Assembly: GCA_963576565.1 (NCBI GenBank)
Contig: OY755042.1
Coordinates: forward strand, 4,454,112 to 4,518,111
Direction: 5' to 3'
Length of the DNA stretch: 64,000 bases
Source: Aspidapion aeneum
Taxonomy: Eukaryota > Arthropoda > Insecta > Coleoptera > Brentidae
A program made the translations under genes and the position numbers. Of this stretch, positions 44,714-55,751 are shown piece by piece; within the stretch, counting starts at the first letter, position 1; every line of letters begins with the position of its first letter. The notes under the pieces are model-generated. The model had not been told where the DNA came from. It ran no database searches and was given only the letters and a program-made list of their open reading frames with translations.

Positions 44714-45904
44714 AATGAATCCGCCACAAACATATAGATTTTATAGTAGTAGTAGTAAAAAATTGTTTTATACTCAGTCATGCTCAGAGCCATGCTACTG
44801 TAACTTTGTAGCTAACTTTACCAATTTTTTACTCAAAAAACCTAGGAAAAATTACATTACAAGGTATTGTCATATCTTTCATATTTTCGAAAAAAAAAAC
44901 TGTTTTTATAGCCAAAACATGGAATTTTTAGCTGGCTTTGACAGCTACCTGCCCAAGCTTGGATACTGAATAATATCCCAAAAGAGGTGGACTTAAGGGT
45001 ACTATAAAAAAGCATTTTTGATGTTTTCACCCTTTTGCTGCAAAATAACTGATTTTTTAATGTTGCGAAATTTTTTTGGATCCACCACCTTTAAGGCAAA
45101 ATTTAAGGGTACCACCTTCCAACTTTAAAACTACAAAGCCCAGAAAATTAAAATCCATATCTTCTTCTATAAAGGTGAAATTGTACTTTAATGTTGTATT
45201 AAAAAAATATGAAAAAACAAAAAAAATTCATGTCTTCAGATAAATTTTGGGGTCTACCAGAACCAAACCGAACTGAAACTAGAAAAAAATTGGCTTCTAG
45301 AGTATAGAAACTATCCAGTAAAATAAAAATATTAAGCTAATTTTCACTTACCATTTTTAAAATTTTGCTATTTTCCTGGCAGATGGTCAAATAGTATAAA
45401 GAAAAGTTTATACCAATAATTTGACAGGCCCATCATAGACAACCTGCACTAATTTTGAAATATGTAGATTGTTTGAAAAGGTGCACTAAGACTATAAATC
45501 TAGCAAGCCCACACATTCTTTAAAAAAAAGCTTTAAAACTTGGTAAATGGAATTTTCTTTTTAGGGGATTGCTTGCTTTACATAAACCTAGCAAGCCTAA
45601 ACAATTTTGTAAAAAATAGCTTAAAAAGTTGGTAAGTGGAATTTACTTTTTAGCAAATGGGAACAAATAAAAAGCACTTAACTTTCGCATATATATAAAT
45701 ATTATAAAAATATTTATTAGTTCCGAATTAGCTTGCTAGCTTTATATAAAGCTAGCCCACCAAACACCAACAACACAGAGAGGACAAATTAGTAAGTAAT
45801 TCTGGAAAATATATTTTTTAATTTTGAGATCCCATGATGCCATATTTTATTTTTTTTATCATGAAATAGGTATGTCAAAAATAATTTAAAAAAATTAGGC
45901 TTGG
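44714..45904. other. intergenic AT-rich sequence
   Basis: No gene supported. Around 45480-45780 a phrase like TAGCAAGCC.A.A.ATT.T followed by GGTAA.TGGAATTT.CTTTT occurs two to three times, a diverged ~130-bp tandem repeat. The ORF at 44715-44969 has no recognisable feature. Confidence 0.45.
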
Positions 45905-46335
45905 GGTAATAACACTAATAGAGTGAGGCATTATTTTGACAGATGTTTATTGCAGTCTGACAGTTAATCTTTTAAAATTGAAATAACAAAGTCAAATTTA
46001 AAAATAAGTCATTTATAGACTTTTTTTTTTCGTTACTTAGGCTTAATTGTTCCTTATAACGTCATATTATGATTATATTACAAAACACTTTAAGCTAAGT
46101 AACTCTGTATTGGCACGATCAACACCTTATGGGTAAAATGTAATTTTTTTTTATTTACATGATCAAATTATGTATTCTATCTCTATCTCTAAAGTCTGTG
46201 AGATGGACCCTTATTTAAACACTGCAGTATTAAGTTCTTATAGTACACAAAGGCCTTATATTGAAAGATCAGCTGTCATCTTCCAGTGTAAAACTGTCAA
46301 AACACTGCCTGGATATAAGTCCCTAACAAACTTGA
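45905..46335. mobile_element. GCCAGGCAG-type MITE, diverged copy 3
   Basis: The left part (AGAGTGAGGCATTATTTTGA, then CTGACAGTTAATCTTTTAAA) parallels 40790-40840. The right part (CAGCTGTCATCTTCCAGTGT, AAAACTGTCAAAACACTGCC, TGGATATAAGTCCCTAA) is the complement of 11960-12040. The terminal repeats are degraded. Confidence 0.6.
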
Positions 46336-46714
46336 ATAAACCTCTTTTATACACTTTAGAAACTAAAGAAGTCTCTTTAGTCCTTAGTTTTAGGAGTTGA
46401 AATGACCCTTTTAATCCCCAGGGATTAAAAACTTACTTGTCAAAACATACCCATATTAAGAGTTAAATATCAACCCTAACAAACTATGAAATACTGTCAG
46501 AGTATTGTTAAATATTTTATATTCTATAATCTTTGGCAGTTACTGAGGTACCTAATTACAATAAGATGTTAAATAATATTTAATTTGAATTTAAATTATT
46601 TTTCCTTTTCTAAAGTGCATAAAATGTGACAAAAATTCCTTTTAATCCCTCAGGAATTGTAGCCCCCTCCTTTGAGTATATCAACAAACTTTTCACCTCA
46701 GGATTAAAAGTATC

Positions 46715-47113
46715 CGAGGGGTGAACAGCTCTCACAATCGATGTACACATTTCTCACAATCCGTTCACAATCCTTCACAATCTTTACACAATCCCTCACA
46801 ATGTTAGCAAAAGATTGTGGATATTCACAATCAGCGTACACATTTTGGGGTTAGCTGCAGCAGGGCCGGTAACGGTAAATTAAGAGGGCGGCCAAGGAAA
46901 CTATAGACATGATGATTTTTTTTTTTGTTTTTTTTTTGGTCGCAAGAATTTTTGATGGGACGGCCCCTCGTTCAAGTACGCAACGCCGTTGCAAAGTCCT
47001 CCACAATCCCTCACAATCTTACCACAATCCCTCACAATCTTTCCACAATCTTAGCAAAAGATTGTGGATTTTCACAATCGGTGTACACATTTTGGGTTAG
47101 CTGTTCACCCCTC
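46715..47113. mobile_element. 399-bp element with CACAATC tandem repeats and 9-bp duplication
   Basis: The inverted ends GAGGGGTGAACAGCT / AGCTGTTCACCCCTC are flanked by AAAAGTATC at 46706-46714 and 47114-47122. The interior has runs of CTCACAATC / TTCACAATC and GATTGTGGAT-containing hairpins on both sides of a unique centre (46850-46990). An 8-9-bp duplication fits hAT or Merlin. No coding frame. Confidence 0.82.
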
Positions 47114-47131
47114 AAAAGTATCACTTTGGTC

Positions 47132-47315
47132 CAGTGGCATACCTATATGTATAAGGGAGGGCCTGGGGGGGCCAAGCACCCCCCAAAGCTAAGATTTTTT
47201 CAGATATTTTCCACATATTTCATGAATACAAACATAAAATACGGCCTCATGAGGTGTCTGCCCCCCCCGCAACTGTCTCAGCCCCCCCTGAAACTTTTTT
47301 CTATATATACCACTG
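47132..47315. mobile_element. 184-bp hAT MITE (CAGTGGCATACC ends)
   Basis: The ends CAGTGGCATACCTATAT and ATATACCACTG are inverted, with G- and C-runs inside. It is flanked by CTTTGGTC (47124-47131) and CTTTAGTC (47316-47323), an 8-bp duplication with one mismatch. CAGTGGC-type ends are common in short hAT elements. Confidence 0.8.
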
Positions 47316-47345
47316 CTTTAGTCCCTAGGTTTATAATGTATACAT

Positions 47346-48132
47346 GCCATATAACAATTATTACAATGTATTACAACTGAGGTACCACAATGATTCACCG
47401 AGGAATCCCTGTCCCTATTTTTTCACTCATTTAATAATTAATTCTTTTTATATCCTTATTAATAATCTCCCACAGGAAGGTTTAATCTTGGGTTTATTAA
47501 ACTTTCAAAAACCTCTCCAGGGGAGATAAGGGGCCCAAGGAGAGATATCTCCCAGGCAAGTTGATTAACCTCAAGGTTAACATAACATTTTTAGAACAAG
47601 AACTAAACCCCTTTGTTTAAACAATTGGTGGAAGAGTTGAAATTTATAAGCAACTTCTACTCAATTAATTTATCATTAACAAAGATTATCTGGAACGTAT
47701 TAGTTTTGTAGAGGTGAATATTGAAAATTAATAAACTAGAAAATGGGTTGACAAATTACTCATACATCCTTTTAAGCACTTACCAGTCCAAAACAGCCTA
47801 CTTTCTTGGTTTTAAACTACACTAAATCACTTGTTTAGATCACCAAATAGCCAGGCAAAAACACATTTTTTGGATAAATGTTTTTCTAATGTTTACAAAA
47901 AAATATAGGGTTCCAAAAATACCAAATTTTCACAACACACTCGAGTGACACTCAACATGGCGAGATATGCGCAGAGCGCATGCGGTCGACTCACTCACGG
48001 ACTTTCTTCTTGAAATCATAAGGCCGCGTTCCTATGGCCAATTTCAAATCGATTTGATATAAAACAAATTTAAGCAGTCAATCGTTTCGAACCGCGGTTG
48101 AAGTTTTAGTTTTTCCTGGTTGACCTTGACAT
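47346..48132. other. intergenic sequence
   Basis: Nothing supported. The sequence is moderately AT-rich and has a GC-richer patch near 47940-48010 without coding character. Confidence 0.4.
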
Positions 48133-50038
48133 CAGCTCGGCTGCCCGATTTAAAAACAAACTAATTGTATTTTTGTTAAAACTGAGAAAAATGGTATTTT
48201 GTGATTTTTCTTTTGCCGCTTGACATTTTAATACTTATTGGATTTGTTTTTGTGTTATTTCATGGATGACATTAGAATGTAGGATTCTGGTTTTGCTCCA
48301 CTTCAATCAATATTAAGAGATAGGCAAAGCAAAAACTGTTTTTTCTTCGTTATTCACAAATACCACTACATGGTTGAAATATGAAGTAGCAAAGTAAACG
48401 CCACTACTTTGTTCTAAACATTTTTCATCTTATGTTTTCCTGCATGTGTCTTGCAAAAAACAAAGTAATGGTCTTTGCTTTGTTTCAAGGTCGTTTTATA
48501 GAAAGGCTTACAGTATTAAAAACAAAATAATACTGCTACGTAGAAAAGTTTCAAACAATGAATCACAAACAAACTAATCGTCTTCTGCGTCTTCCACATA
48601 CTGCTCATTATTTGTCATGTCATCATTGGCAGGCGTACACCAATATAGTTAGTATTTTACTTTTTGAAGTGTAAACTTCTTTAGGCGCGTTTAGCAGTTT
48701 TTGCGGGTACTGAATTGAACTGAGCCATCAGGCTCGGCTATGTAACGCTCATTAGGATGAAGTCGGGTCGAGTCGACTAACTGTGAGAGGAACATTCAGC
48801 GAGCGATATGATGATGCAGATGAATGTCAGTATTATTAATTTCGCCTTGTTGTTTACACTTTTGCCGTGTGGTCTTAAGCACACACAATTTTTGTAAATT
48901 AAATTGATTCCTTTGACAGGGAGAATAGTTTTAGCTGCTGAATCTCCATCGACGTAAGACAAAGAAGCTATATTTTTTTTTAAACAAGTAGTTCATCACC
49001 AAATCTTCACAATATTTTTAAGCGTAAATGATTTAATGGGAGTATCAGTTTTTTTGTTGTTCTTTTCTTATTTGCAAATAAATGAAACGTTTTAAGGCGT
49101 ATATAACTTCCACCTTCTTTCTGGATTCTTGAACCAGGTTTAAAAGATCTTCAAAATCATAAACATTTCTCTTCCTCCATATTTTCTGCTCAATATTTCC
49201 ATGCATACCGTTGACTGTCATATGCGTAGGACCCTTGGTGAGGTAGCTGAAAGTTATTTTGTTTGGTTCGGTTCGGTTCTATTTTACTAGTTCGGGGCAG
49301 ACTGCAGACAGACAGTATCTTTTTCGCTTCGCGTCAGAGGATAAATACATCTTTTCTTACCAATCTTTTCTCATTTGGCAACGCATTTTGCATCAGGGCC
49401 TTCGTTCGCGATCGATATACTGTGGAAGCGGACACAGTCCTTGCTTTATAAATGATCAAATTGAACTAAAACCGTGGCAAGGAATCTCCCAATTTTGATT
49501 AATTTGTTGTTTCAAAGGAGGGATAAATAACAAGCAGATGTATGTAGAAACAAAGTAACTGCGTAAAAACGACAGAGAAAAGAAGTAACTGTACTGCAGT
49601 TACTGTGTTTCTTGATCGTTTCGCGGTGGGCGAATGATGAATAAAAAATGCAAAGAGACGAAGTAACTAAAATAGATTACAGTTACTCCCTTTCAAAATC
49701 GTGAAATGTAATTACTTTGTTTTTACACTGAAACGAAAAAATAAGAAAACGATATAGAAAAACGTAACAGAAATTTTTTTACAGAAACGCAGTAACTGCA
49801 AAGCAGTTACAGCGTTTCTTTATCTTAAGTGTAAATTACTGTGTTTCTTAATCGCCAGCCCAGGGATGTTTGTGCAGTTACTCTGTTCAGACGATGTCAT
49901 AACTTTGTTAAATTTTGTCCGATTAAAATGATTTTTATAATAAAAAGTCCGCCGAACGACAACAAGTCTATACGTGAATATAACTCAATTTTATGCGAAA
50001 TGTCAGTTACTTCGTTTTTACGTAGGGCAGCCGAGCTG
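48133..50038. mobile_element. candidate hAT-like element carrying the peptide cassette
   Basis: Inverted ends CAGCTCGGCTGCCC (48133) and GGGCAGCCGAGCTG (to 50038) are followed inside by related AAAAAC.AA..AACT stretches. Many AGTAACTG/CAGTTACT motifs near the right end resemble subterminal repeats of hAT elements. The flanks CTTGACAT and TCACTAAT do not give a clear 8-bp duplication. The interior includes the cassette at 48659-48962, but no transposase was recognised. Confidence 0.5.
48659..48962 (-). pseudogene. putative secreted-peptide cassette, copy 2 (frameshifted)
   Basis: Reads AKLIILTFICIIISLAECSS then stops (SHS). After a 2-nt difference from the copy at 4252-4488, the other frame continues NERYIAEPDGSVQF and ends TRKNC, stop. 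The flanking GTGTGTGCTTAAGACCACAC and the AAGTTTACACTTC after the stop are also shared with copy 1. The similarity thus covers non-coding sequence too, which tempers the coding interpretation. Confidence 0.4.
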
Positions 50039-50736
50039 TCACTAATAACCAGACAGGACCACTAAAATGAACTCGAAACCTACTTTATGAAAATTATTTT
50101 AAATTTGGTTAGTCTGTTAATTGGTTTGAGCCGGAGCAGGGTTATAACCGGTTAATAGAACAATGAAATTGACGTTTCTTGGTAGACATTTTCTGTTTAA
50201 TTCTCGCATTTAAATAAAGAGAACTAATAACCGGACGGTCGCCCGCTTAAATTTGTCTGAAATTTACCCAGGTCCGGAGCAGGGTTATACCAGGTTAATA
50301 GAACAATGAAAATGCATGCTTTCTTGATGTTTCATGGTCAAACGTTCTCTATTTAATTCTCGCATTTAAACGAAGATAACTAATAGCCGAACGATCGACC
50401 TCTCAAATTTGTTTTTCGCTTCATACCGTTTTCGACGTCATATAGTTGAACCAAAGATAATCATGACCACTCGCACGCGTTTGGTGTTTACCAGTTCTGA
50501 ACGATAATTACCAATTGACCGCTTAAATTGTTTAAAATATGATCTCCGAGAGTACAAGTTTACATATGTATCACTATTAATGCACCAGCTAGAAGATTTT
50601 CAACTCGCGGTTGACCATAACAATTAAAAAATATATGTTAAGATACATTTTTCAAAAACGGTATTGTATTTTAGGAGATATACCTAAGTACCTATTTTAA
50701 TTTAAAAAGGGTTTTGAAAAACTTGCTTCTATTAGT
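50039..50736. repeat. two-unit tandem duplication (about 50130-50430)
   Basis: Two ~145-bp units each contain CCGGAGCAGGGTTATA, GGTTAATAGAACAATGAAA, TTTAATTCTCGCATTTAAA and GATAACTAATAGCCGAACG (or a variant). Flanking sequence shows nothing recognisable. Confidence 0.75.
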
Positions 50737-51375
50737 TACCTTACTCGCCCGCACAGCAATGGCTAGAGAATGTATTATTTTCGATTAAACATTTTTTTTT
50801 AGATAACGCCGAAAATGTGTTATTTGGATGCTTAGAGTAATAAAAATTTTATTACTCTAAGGTTGGATGTATTTTCACGTTTCTTAGCAATATCGTCGTG
50901 ATGTCTGTCCGTGTGCGTGTGTGTATGTCTGTCCCGTAACACGATAGCTCCTAAACCACAAAACCGATTTCCATAAAATTTTCAGGTAAAATAGTGCTCG
51001 AGACTTTTACGAGCTGATTATATTTTGGTCAAAATCCATTAATGCTAATGACAGTTTTTTGACAATGACATTTTTTTTGGAGATAACGCCGAAAATGTGT
51101 TATTTGGATGTATTTTCACGTTTCTTAGCAATATCGTCGTGATGTCTGTCTGTGTGTGTGTATGTCTCCCGTAACACGAAAGCTCCTAAACCGCTAAACC
51201 GATTTCCATAAAATTTGCAGGTAAAATAGTGCTCGACACTTTTACAAGCTGATTAGATTTTGGTCAAAATCCATTAATGCTAGTGACAGTTTTTTGACAA
51301 TTAAAATTTTTTAAAAACGCTAACTTTTTAACGAAGCATCGCATCAATGTGCGGTTTTCGGAATATGGTAGACTA
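50737..51375 (+). mobile_element. family B repeat, copy 3, with internal duplication
   Basis: It starts ACCTTACTCGCCCGCACAGC. The middle part (CGCCGAAAATGTGTTATTTG, AATATCGTCGTGATGTCTGT, TAGCTCCTAAACC) occurs twice, at about 50807-51060 and 51080-51300, so the copy is internally duplicated. It ends at GGTTTTCGGAATATGGTAGA without the terminal repeat. Confidence 0.8.
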
Positions 51376-52079
51376 GAAATAAATTTGTAAAAAAGTATAT
51401 GGGAATGCGGAACAAAAATATTTTTTTCTGTACCGCTTGGCGGATTTTAGCTTAACATGGTTAAAGGACCAATTACCTACACTGCTGCTATATAACGAAA
51501 GTGATTGCTTAGACCTAAAAGGTTGAAAAAAGATACCATAATTTTAACTTATAAATATGCAAATAAAACATCGCACGCGAAAATACCAAAATGGGGGGGG
51601 GGTGTAGAGGTCGCGAAAATACCAAAATGGGGGGGGAGTGTAGAGGTCAACGATATTTAACTAGGTAAAAATCATAGGAATTGTTGAACTCAATACTATT
51701 TTTGTCCATGGGAGAATTCAATATACGGCGCCGACGGGTTATCTGGTAAAACCACAGATTACAGTATATTAACGGACTGGATTTGACCAAAGTTAAAGCG
51801 GCAAATACAAAATGGCCCCCGTCACGTCCCTTTTAACCATTGACATATTGTTCTCTGGTTTAGAAATGCCAAGTTCTTGTCAACCGCTGTTTTTGTTTTT
51901 TGTGGTTTTGCCCGTTTAATTAAATTTGGAATAAAATCTCCAACACTGTTCAGGGTCTCAAAACGTTTTTCTTTCTATAAGAGTTTCTCTACTCCAAGAT
52001 TTGCTTTCTTTTCCAACGAAAACACAGCAAAAATAACAACAACTGACAGTCTCTGCCATTCATCAACATGATATAAAAA
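51376..52079. other. intergenic sequence with a two-unit G-rich duplication
   Basis: At about 51580-51650, GCGAAAATACCAAAATGG followed by a G-run and GTGTAGAGGTC is repeated twice. A frame at 51877-52071 has no recognisable domain. Confidence 0.4.
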
Positions 52080-52345
52080 AAATAACTTAAAAACTAATCG
52101 ATAGATTTTTCAAATTTTTACCGAGTTGTAATGACACCAAATCTTTTAAAAAAGGCGCAACTTGACCCACTTTATACAGGTAAAATTTACCCCTCGAAGG
52201 GGGCACATACTATAAAAATTTCAGGATATAGCCAAAAAGTGTCCCCCTCGCAAACAACATCGACGTGACGAGGATTTTTCCAAAAACGTACGATATACCC
52301 GAAAAAACCTCTGTTGCATTTTAAAAAAGATCAGCCTGTATATTG
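52080..52345. repeat. dispersed repeat, copy 2 (related to 868-1130)
   Basis: Same block order as 868-1130: AAAAACTAATCGATAGATTT, GTAAAATTTACCCCTCGAAG, ATATAGCCAAAAAGTGTCCC and CATCGACGTGACGAGG, ending with AGCCTGTATATTG. Superfamily unknown. Confidence 0.65.
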
Positions 52346-52920
52346 ATCGTCGTCGATAAACGTCAATCTCCATTTATAATATTCACCAAGATAATTTTAA
52401 CTTCGCGGCAAACAAAAAAACGCTAAAACAAATCTGCCTTTTTAACTTTTTTAATTGCTCTTTTAATCCGATTTAATTGTACGGTGCATAGTAAAATGGC
52501 CGTCCGATTGCGATTGAACCCATAATCGCGCTGAAGTGCTTACGTAATTACAAGCACGGATTACCTAGGTGATCCGTGGTACAAGCTGCCACCCCTAGAA
52601 GTCGCTGCTGAGATTAATGGTTAGGGTCACTGCATCCTGGAAGCTTGGCGCTATGTCTTCGTGATGCACTGACCCTATTAGTGGTGTCAAATTTACGCTG
52701 GAAGACCGTCTATATGTGAAACATGACTTCTAGTAGACCACATAGCTGGGAGGGGAGGTCCCCTTCTCCTTCTAGCTATATGGGTTGGACTAGAGGCCCT
52801 CGATACATTTGAGAATTGTTTTACACCAACAGTTGTCAAATGTATCGAGGGCCTCTATGTTAGACTAACGAGGGATATTTAAAACTTTTTAAACGTCTCG
52901 TGTAAACATATTACTAATCT
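52346..52920. other. GC-richer block with several adjacent hairpins
   Basis: Three potential stem-loops in a row. AGGGTCACTGCATC / GATGCACTGACCCT (52623-52677) has a 14-bp stem with one mismatch. An imperfect CACATAGCTGGGAGGGGA arm lies at about 52738-52790. A near-perfect hairpin lies at 52790-52856 (TAGAGGCCCTCGATACATTT and its complement). No open frame of note. It could be the 5' end of an unrecognised retrotransposon or an RNA-forming locus. Confidence 0.5.
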
Positions 52921-53724
52921 TGAATTTTTTGCTGATTTATGTTTATTCTGTGATGGTACAAACCAGAATTAAACGAAACAGTTTCTTTTTAAGGTGACCA
53001 ATCTTCCAATATCCTAACCACCACCCTCTCGGGTCGTGGTGCCCTAACAATAGGGTTACCAGACGTCCGGATTAATCCGGACATGTCCGGATTTTTACTA
53101 CGTCCGGGCGGATTTTTCATAAACGTCCGGATTTTAAAGTAGCCGCCTTTATAAACATCAAATAATGCAAAATAAACTAGTTTCAAAAAATGTAATTAAA
53201 CAATAATCGTCGATAAATTTAGCAGTGTGAATTCACCTATAAGCGGGGTCTTAGTATTTAGTATTTATTAACCAAAATGTTTACAAAATTTTTTACAATA
53301 ATTACTATTCTAATACATTTTTTTTTCTTTCTTAAAAATATTAAATTTGAGTACCTAGGTATGAAATACCTGTATGTACTAGAGTAGTACTTTTGCATAT
53401 CACAGTTTTTTTTCTCTAATGTACACCCCATATCATTATTTTTAAGACAACCCTTGACAAGTTTTTTTCGTTTGCCTATGCTATTTGTTATGGTAAACAG
53501 CCGATAACTGTCAAAAAGTTATCTCAAAAATTATGGCATGGAGTTTAGAATAAGTATTTACTATTTTTACAATTTTAATAAACACGATTAAAACTAACTA
53601 AGAATATTAGGTATTGCAAAAGTTTTGAGAAAAAATGTACAAATTTGTACAAAAGAAAACTAATTAATTTAATAATTAAATTTTAAAAAATTTAAAAAAA
53701 AACTCCATTAACCTAAATTAATAC

Positions 53725-55011
53725 TTAAAAGGTATCTAGAAAAACTTGACAATTTGAAAAAAAGAATATTTTGAATAGTTTTTTAAAATGCTTTTTGTTA
53801 TTTGTTTTTCTTATTGAATTAGGTACTAGGTTATATAGTTTTGGCCCAATATAAGTTACAAAATGATGGCCTTGATTGCTTCTATAAAAAGTGGAATTTA
53901 AAAGATTTTTTGTGTTACCTCTTGTTTGATATGTATGAGAAATGTATTTGTTTTTAAATTTATTGTTTAAATGAATAAAATTGCACACATTGATAACATA
54001 CAAGCTTTTAAGATTTGCAATTTCCTCTGTGTATAATAAATTTGTTGAATACAAACGTGGTCTTTTTAAAACAATTTTAACAATATAATTTTGAATTATT
54101 TTAAGTTGTTCTAAATGGCAGTTATATGTACCCCCCCAAACCAGTATCCCGTAATTTAATAAACTTTCTACTAAGGCTTTGTAAATCATTATTAAGATTT
54201 TTCTGTTTAAAATATCTCTAAGAATATAAAATTTATAAATTAGACATCTTATTTTTTTACAAAGATAAAGAACATGCTCATTCCACTTGAGATGTTTATC
54301 AATCATTATTCCCAGGTACTTTGAGTTTTGTACTTCTTTAAGAGGTTCACTTATATTTTCTAACTGTATTGTGGTAAAATCTGGTCTATTTGCTTCTGTT
54401 AATGAGAAAGCTATATATTGAGTTTTTTTAATATTTAAACTAAGTTTTAATGTATCTAGGAGATTTTTAATTTTCTTGAAACCAGATTTTAACTTTTCTT
54501 TGGCTTCTTCCCATGTCTTGCCAGCAAATATACCAACAGTGTCATCAGCAAATGAATATATTTTTCCATCAATTTCTAGACTACAAAGACTATTTATGTA
54601 GATTGTAAAGAAAAGAGGCCCTAAAACTGTCCCTTGAGGAACGCCATGTGTCACTGTTTTAGGGTCACTAAGAGTTTTGCCAACCTTGGTTTGTTGTGGT
54701 CGATCTGCTAGATAATTGGCAACTAACTCCAACACAATTCCTCTCACTCCGTATGCTTCCATGATTTGTAAAAGCAGGGTATGAGAAACTGTGTCAAAGG
54801 CTTTTGCTAGGTCTAAGAAAATGGCAATACATTTTTCATTATTATTTAAATGATCTGTGACACTGTTGACAACTTCAAACATGGCATCAGAGGTACTTAC
54901 CCCCTCTCTGAATCCAAACTGGTTTTTAGACATGATGTTATTGTCATTTAAGTAATTTGTTAAACGAGTCTTCACATAACGTTTTACTTTACATCTTGCC
55001 TGTTCAGTCAA
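53725..55011 (-). CDS. jockey/CR1-like reverse transcriptase, long open fragment
   Basis: 428 codons open to the stop. Palm motif IAIFLDLAKAFDTVSHTLL (Asp near residue 70), THGVPQGTVLGPLFFTIYIN, catalytic YSFADDTVGIF (near 155), NSKYLGIMIDKHLKWNEHV (thumb), and the tail ILVWGGTYNCHLEQLKIIQN. These are the fingers, palm and thumb of a non-LTR reverse transcriptase; the endonuclease and ORF1 are missing (5'-truncated). The 3' side (to about 53640) is AT-rich. It lies in antisense orientation inside the hAT element. No stop interrupts it, so the insertion is young. Confidence 0.9.
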   Translation of the reverse strand: MTEQARCKVKRYVKTRLTNYLNDNNIMSKNQFGFREGVSTSDAMFEVVNSVTDHLNNNEKCIAIFLDLAKAFDTVSHTLLLQIMEAYGVRGIVLELVANYLADRPQQTKVGKTLSDPKTVTHGVPQGTVLGPLFFTIYINSLCSLEIDGKIYSFADDTVGIFAGKTWEEAKEKLKSGFKKIKNLLDTLKLSLNIKKTQYIAFSLTEANRPDFTTIQLENISEPLKEVQNSKYLGIMIDKHLKWNEHVLYLCKKIRCLIYKFYILRDILNRKILIMIYKALVESLLNYGILVWGGTYNCHLEQLKIIQNYIVKIVLKRPRLYSTNLLYTEEIANLKSLYVINVCNFIHLNNKFKNKYISHTYQTRGNTKNLLNSTFYRSNQGHHFVTYIGPKLYNLVPNSIRKTNNKKHFKKLFKIFFFSNCQVFLDTF

Positions 55012-55252
55012 AACACATCAAGTAAAACTTTGTGTGTAGACGGAAAAACGGACGTTTTACTTGAACTGATTTAAGACGGAAGACCGCCTAGAGAACTTCG
55101 AATAAAACCATTGTTTTGTATCAAAAACTGATCTAAAAACGTACGTTAAAACTATCAAGTGTCTACGCTAGTCTTTCAACCGTCATACTTGACCCTTTTG
55201 ACTGACAGGCAAGACGTAAGGTAAAACGTTATGTTAAGACCCCGCTTAAAGT

Positions 55253-55320
55253 AGTATTATTAATTTCGCCTTGTTGAAGTTTACACTTCTGCTGTGTGGT
55301 CTTAAGCACACCCAATTTTT
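55253..55320 (-). repeat. peptide-cassette segment, copy 3 (partial)
   Basis: TAGTATTATTAATTTCGCCT, then TTGAAGTTTACACTTC and GTGTGGTCTTAAGCACAC match the upstream part of the cassette copies at about 4390-4450 and 48830-48890. Only the part encoding the start of the signal-like sequence is present. Confidence 0.7.
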
Positions 55321-55598
55321 TTGATGAAGTTTGTAATCTAAAAAAGTACATATCAGACAATTTTACTTCTGATGACCACAATCTGCCTACCCACGAAAAA
55401 TGGGCCAAATATTTTAATGCAAGTATTTCTACCCAGTGGACCAAAGAAAGAAATAGGCTGCTTTTATCTGTAAAAGGAATACTCATGACTTCATACAATT
55501 TAAGAAATATGAGCTGCTCAGAATTTTACGATTTTGTACTTCTGCCTAAAAATTCAACGATGTTGAATAAAATACAAAGCAGTGAAAAATACCTATAA
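55320..55598 (+). pseudogene. hAT transposase C-terminal remnant
   Basis: FDEVCNLKKYISDNFTSDD, then PTHEKWAKYF, STQWTKERNRLLLSVKGILM, NLRNMSCSEFYDF and IQSSEKY. The STQWT.ERNRL...VK..L......MSC.EFY order is the end of the hAT dimerisation domain. The SIP.....ER.FS segment that should precede STQWT is deleted, and the rest of the transposase is absent. Confidence 0.82.
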
Positions 55599-55751
55599 TC
55601 TAGTAGGTATATTATGTTATTTATTAGTTATTGTTTCAATAAGAAAAAAGTTGATTTTTTGTGTGTGGCATCGAAAAAATTTTGACGTCCGGATTTTCTT
55701 GAGGGCTGGTCCTGGTTAGAGACATTTTCATCTGGTAACCCTACCTAACAA

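Larger units (their letters stand above)
46336..47345. mobile_element. palindromic GGGATTAAAA-type MITE holding two later insertions
   Basis: The host repeat (about 46620-46714, then 47114-47131, then 47316-47345) reads TTTTAATCCCTCAGGAATTG ... CCTCAGGATTAAAAGTATCA ... CTTTAGTCCCTAGGTTTATAA when the inserts are ignored. This matches 38400-38515 beside the Crypton-like gene. Inserts: 46715-47113 and 47132-47315. A further partial copy (CTTTAGTCCTTAGTTTTAGG) is at about 46375. Confidence 0.7.
53051..55743 (+). mobile_element. 2.7-kb hAT transposon with 8-bp duplication CCTAACAA
   Basis: The ends TAGGGTTACCAGACGTCCGG and ATCTGGTAACCCTA are inverted and flanked by CCTAACAA at 53043-53050 and 55744-55751. 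GTCCGGAT repeats cluster near both ends. It contains a hAT transposase C-terminal remnant (55320-55598), the peptide-cassette segment (55253-55320) and a large reverse-transcriptase insertion (53725-55011). Confidence 0.9.

Noticed and set aside
44715..44969. 84-codon plus frame
   Set aside because: No start context, domain or bias; follows the Penelope inverted repeat and looks random.
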